Origin: Bacteroidales bacterium
GTDB lineage: Bacteria; Bacteroidota; Bacteroidia; Bacteroidales; UBA1556
Direction: 5' to 3'
Length of the DNA stretch: 5,889 nt
NCBI GenBank assembly: GCA_023145955.1
Contig: JAGLDA010000165.1
Location: forward strand, 1-5,889
The notes under the pieces: generated by a model
Told to the model about the DNA's origin: nothing
The model's input: the letters and a program-made list of their open reading frames with translations, nothing else
The model's database searches: none
Part shown: positions 5,838 to 5,889 of the stretch, in pieces
Layout: each line of letters opens with the position of its first letter
How positions within the stretch are numbered: position 1 is the stretch's first letter
Position numbers and translations under genes: made by a program

Positions 5838-5889
5838 ATGGCTATTAAACCAATAAAAACAGAAAAAGATTATATTGCTTGGTGTAAAT
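5838..5889 (+). CDS. higA: HigA-family antitoxin, N-terminus only (runs off the right edge)
   Basis: Only 17 codons are visible: MAIKPIKTEKDYIAWCK. The opening IKPIKTEKDY is the typical start of HigA antitoxins that pair with HigB toxins of this family. Such antitoxins have a C-terminal helix-turn-helix that binds the operon's own promoter and neutralises the toxin. The ATG lies 11 bases after the higB remnant on the same strand. After DY the family usually continues with an Ala-Leu-rich helix; AWCK is not typical, so a lesion may begin here too. Whether the rest of the gene is intact cannot be seen. Confidence 0.65.
   Translation, partial: MAIKPIKTEKDYIAWCK

Noticed and set aside
1..5889. 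CRISPR arrays, tRNA, rRNA, insertion sequences
   Set aside because: I saw no regularly spaced repeats, no cloverleaf or rRNA-like sequence and no transposase motifs on either strand.

Overview
The window looks like chromosomal DNA of a very AT-rich member of the Bacteroidota, most likely of the Bacteroidales (GC roughly 30% by eye). Four things support this. The FabI sequence is of the Bacteroidales type. An OmpH/Skp-like protein and a second envelope protein carry lipoboxes. A large TPR plus WD40-like (PD40) envelope protein is present. Shine-Dalgarno sequences are absent, and a Bacteroidota-type -7 box (TAnnTTTG) lies upstream of ompH.

Positions 1-5275 hold four genes, all on the minus strand, read from right to left: an OmpH/Skp-like lipoprotein (4619-5275), a small MORN/YwqK-repeat lipoprotein (4070-4567), the enoyl-ACP reductase fabI (3095-3952), and a very long TPR-PD40-coiled-coil envelope protein (2865 down to the left edge, where its C-terminus is cut off). 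The last gene has no ATG and appears to start at a TTG that gives a complete signal peptide. The two lipoprotein genes probably form one operon with a promoter near 5332-5358. A 13-bp inverted repeat separates them from fabI, and a strong hairpin plus T-tract terminator (2954-2994) ends fabI. The TTG-start gene therefore probably has its own promoter. The theme is the cell envelope: fatty acid synthesis, a periplasmic-chaperone-like lipoprotein, a surface or periplasmic repeat lipoprotein, and a large exported scaffold-like protein.

On the plus strand, the right end (5531-5889) holds a type II toxin-antitoxin locus of the HigBA kind. The toxin gene is broken: I read two in-frame stop codons (TAA at 5594, TGA at 5696) and a one-base deletion near 5716. 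Outside these lesions the HigB sequence is still easy to recognise. Eleven bases after its end, the antitoxin higA begins (MAIKPIKTEKDY...) and runs off the window. A 9-bp perfect inverted repeat upstream of the toxin could be the HigA operator or a terminator.

I see no rRNA, tRNA, CRISPR array or transposase, and no clearly new system. The points most worth a second look are the decayed toxin beside a possibly surviving antitoxin, and the unusual architecture and TTG start of the long PD40 protein.
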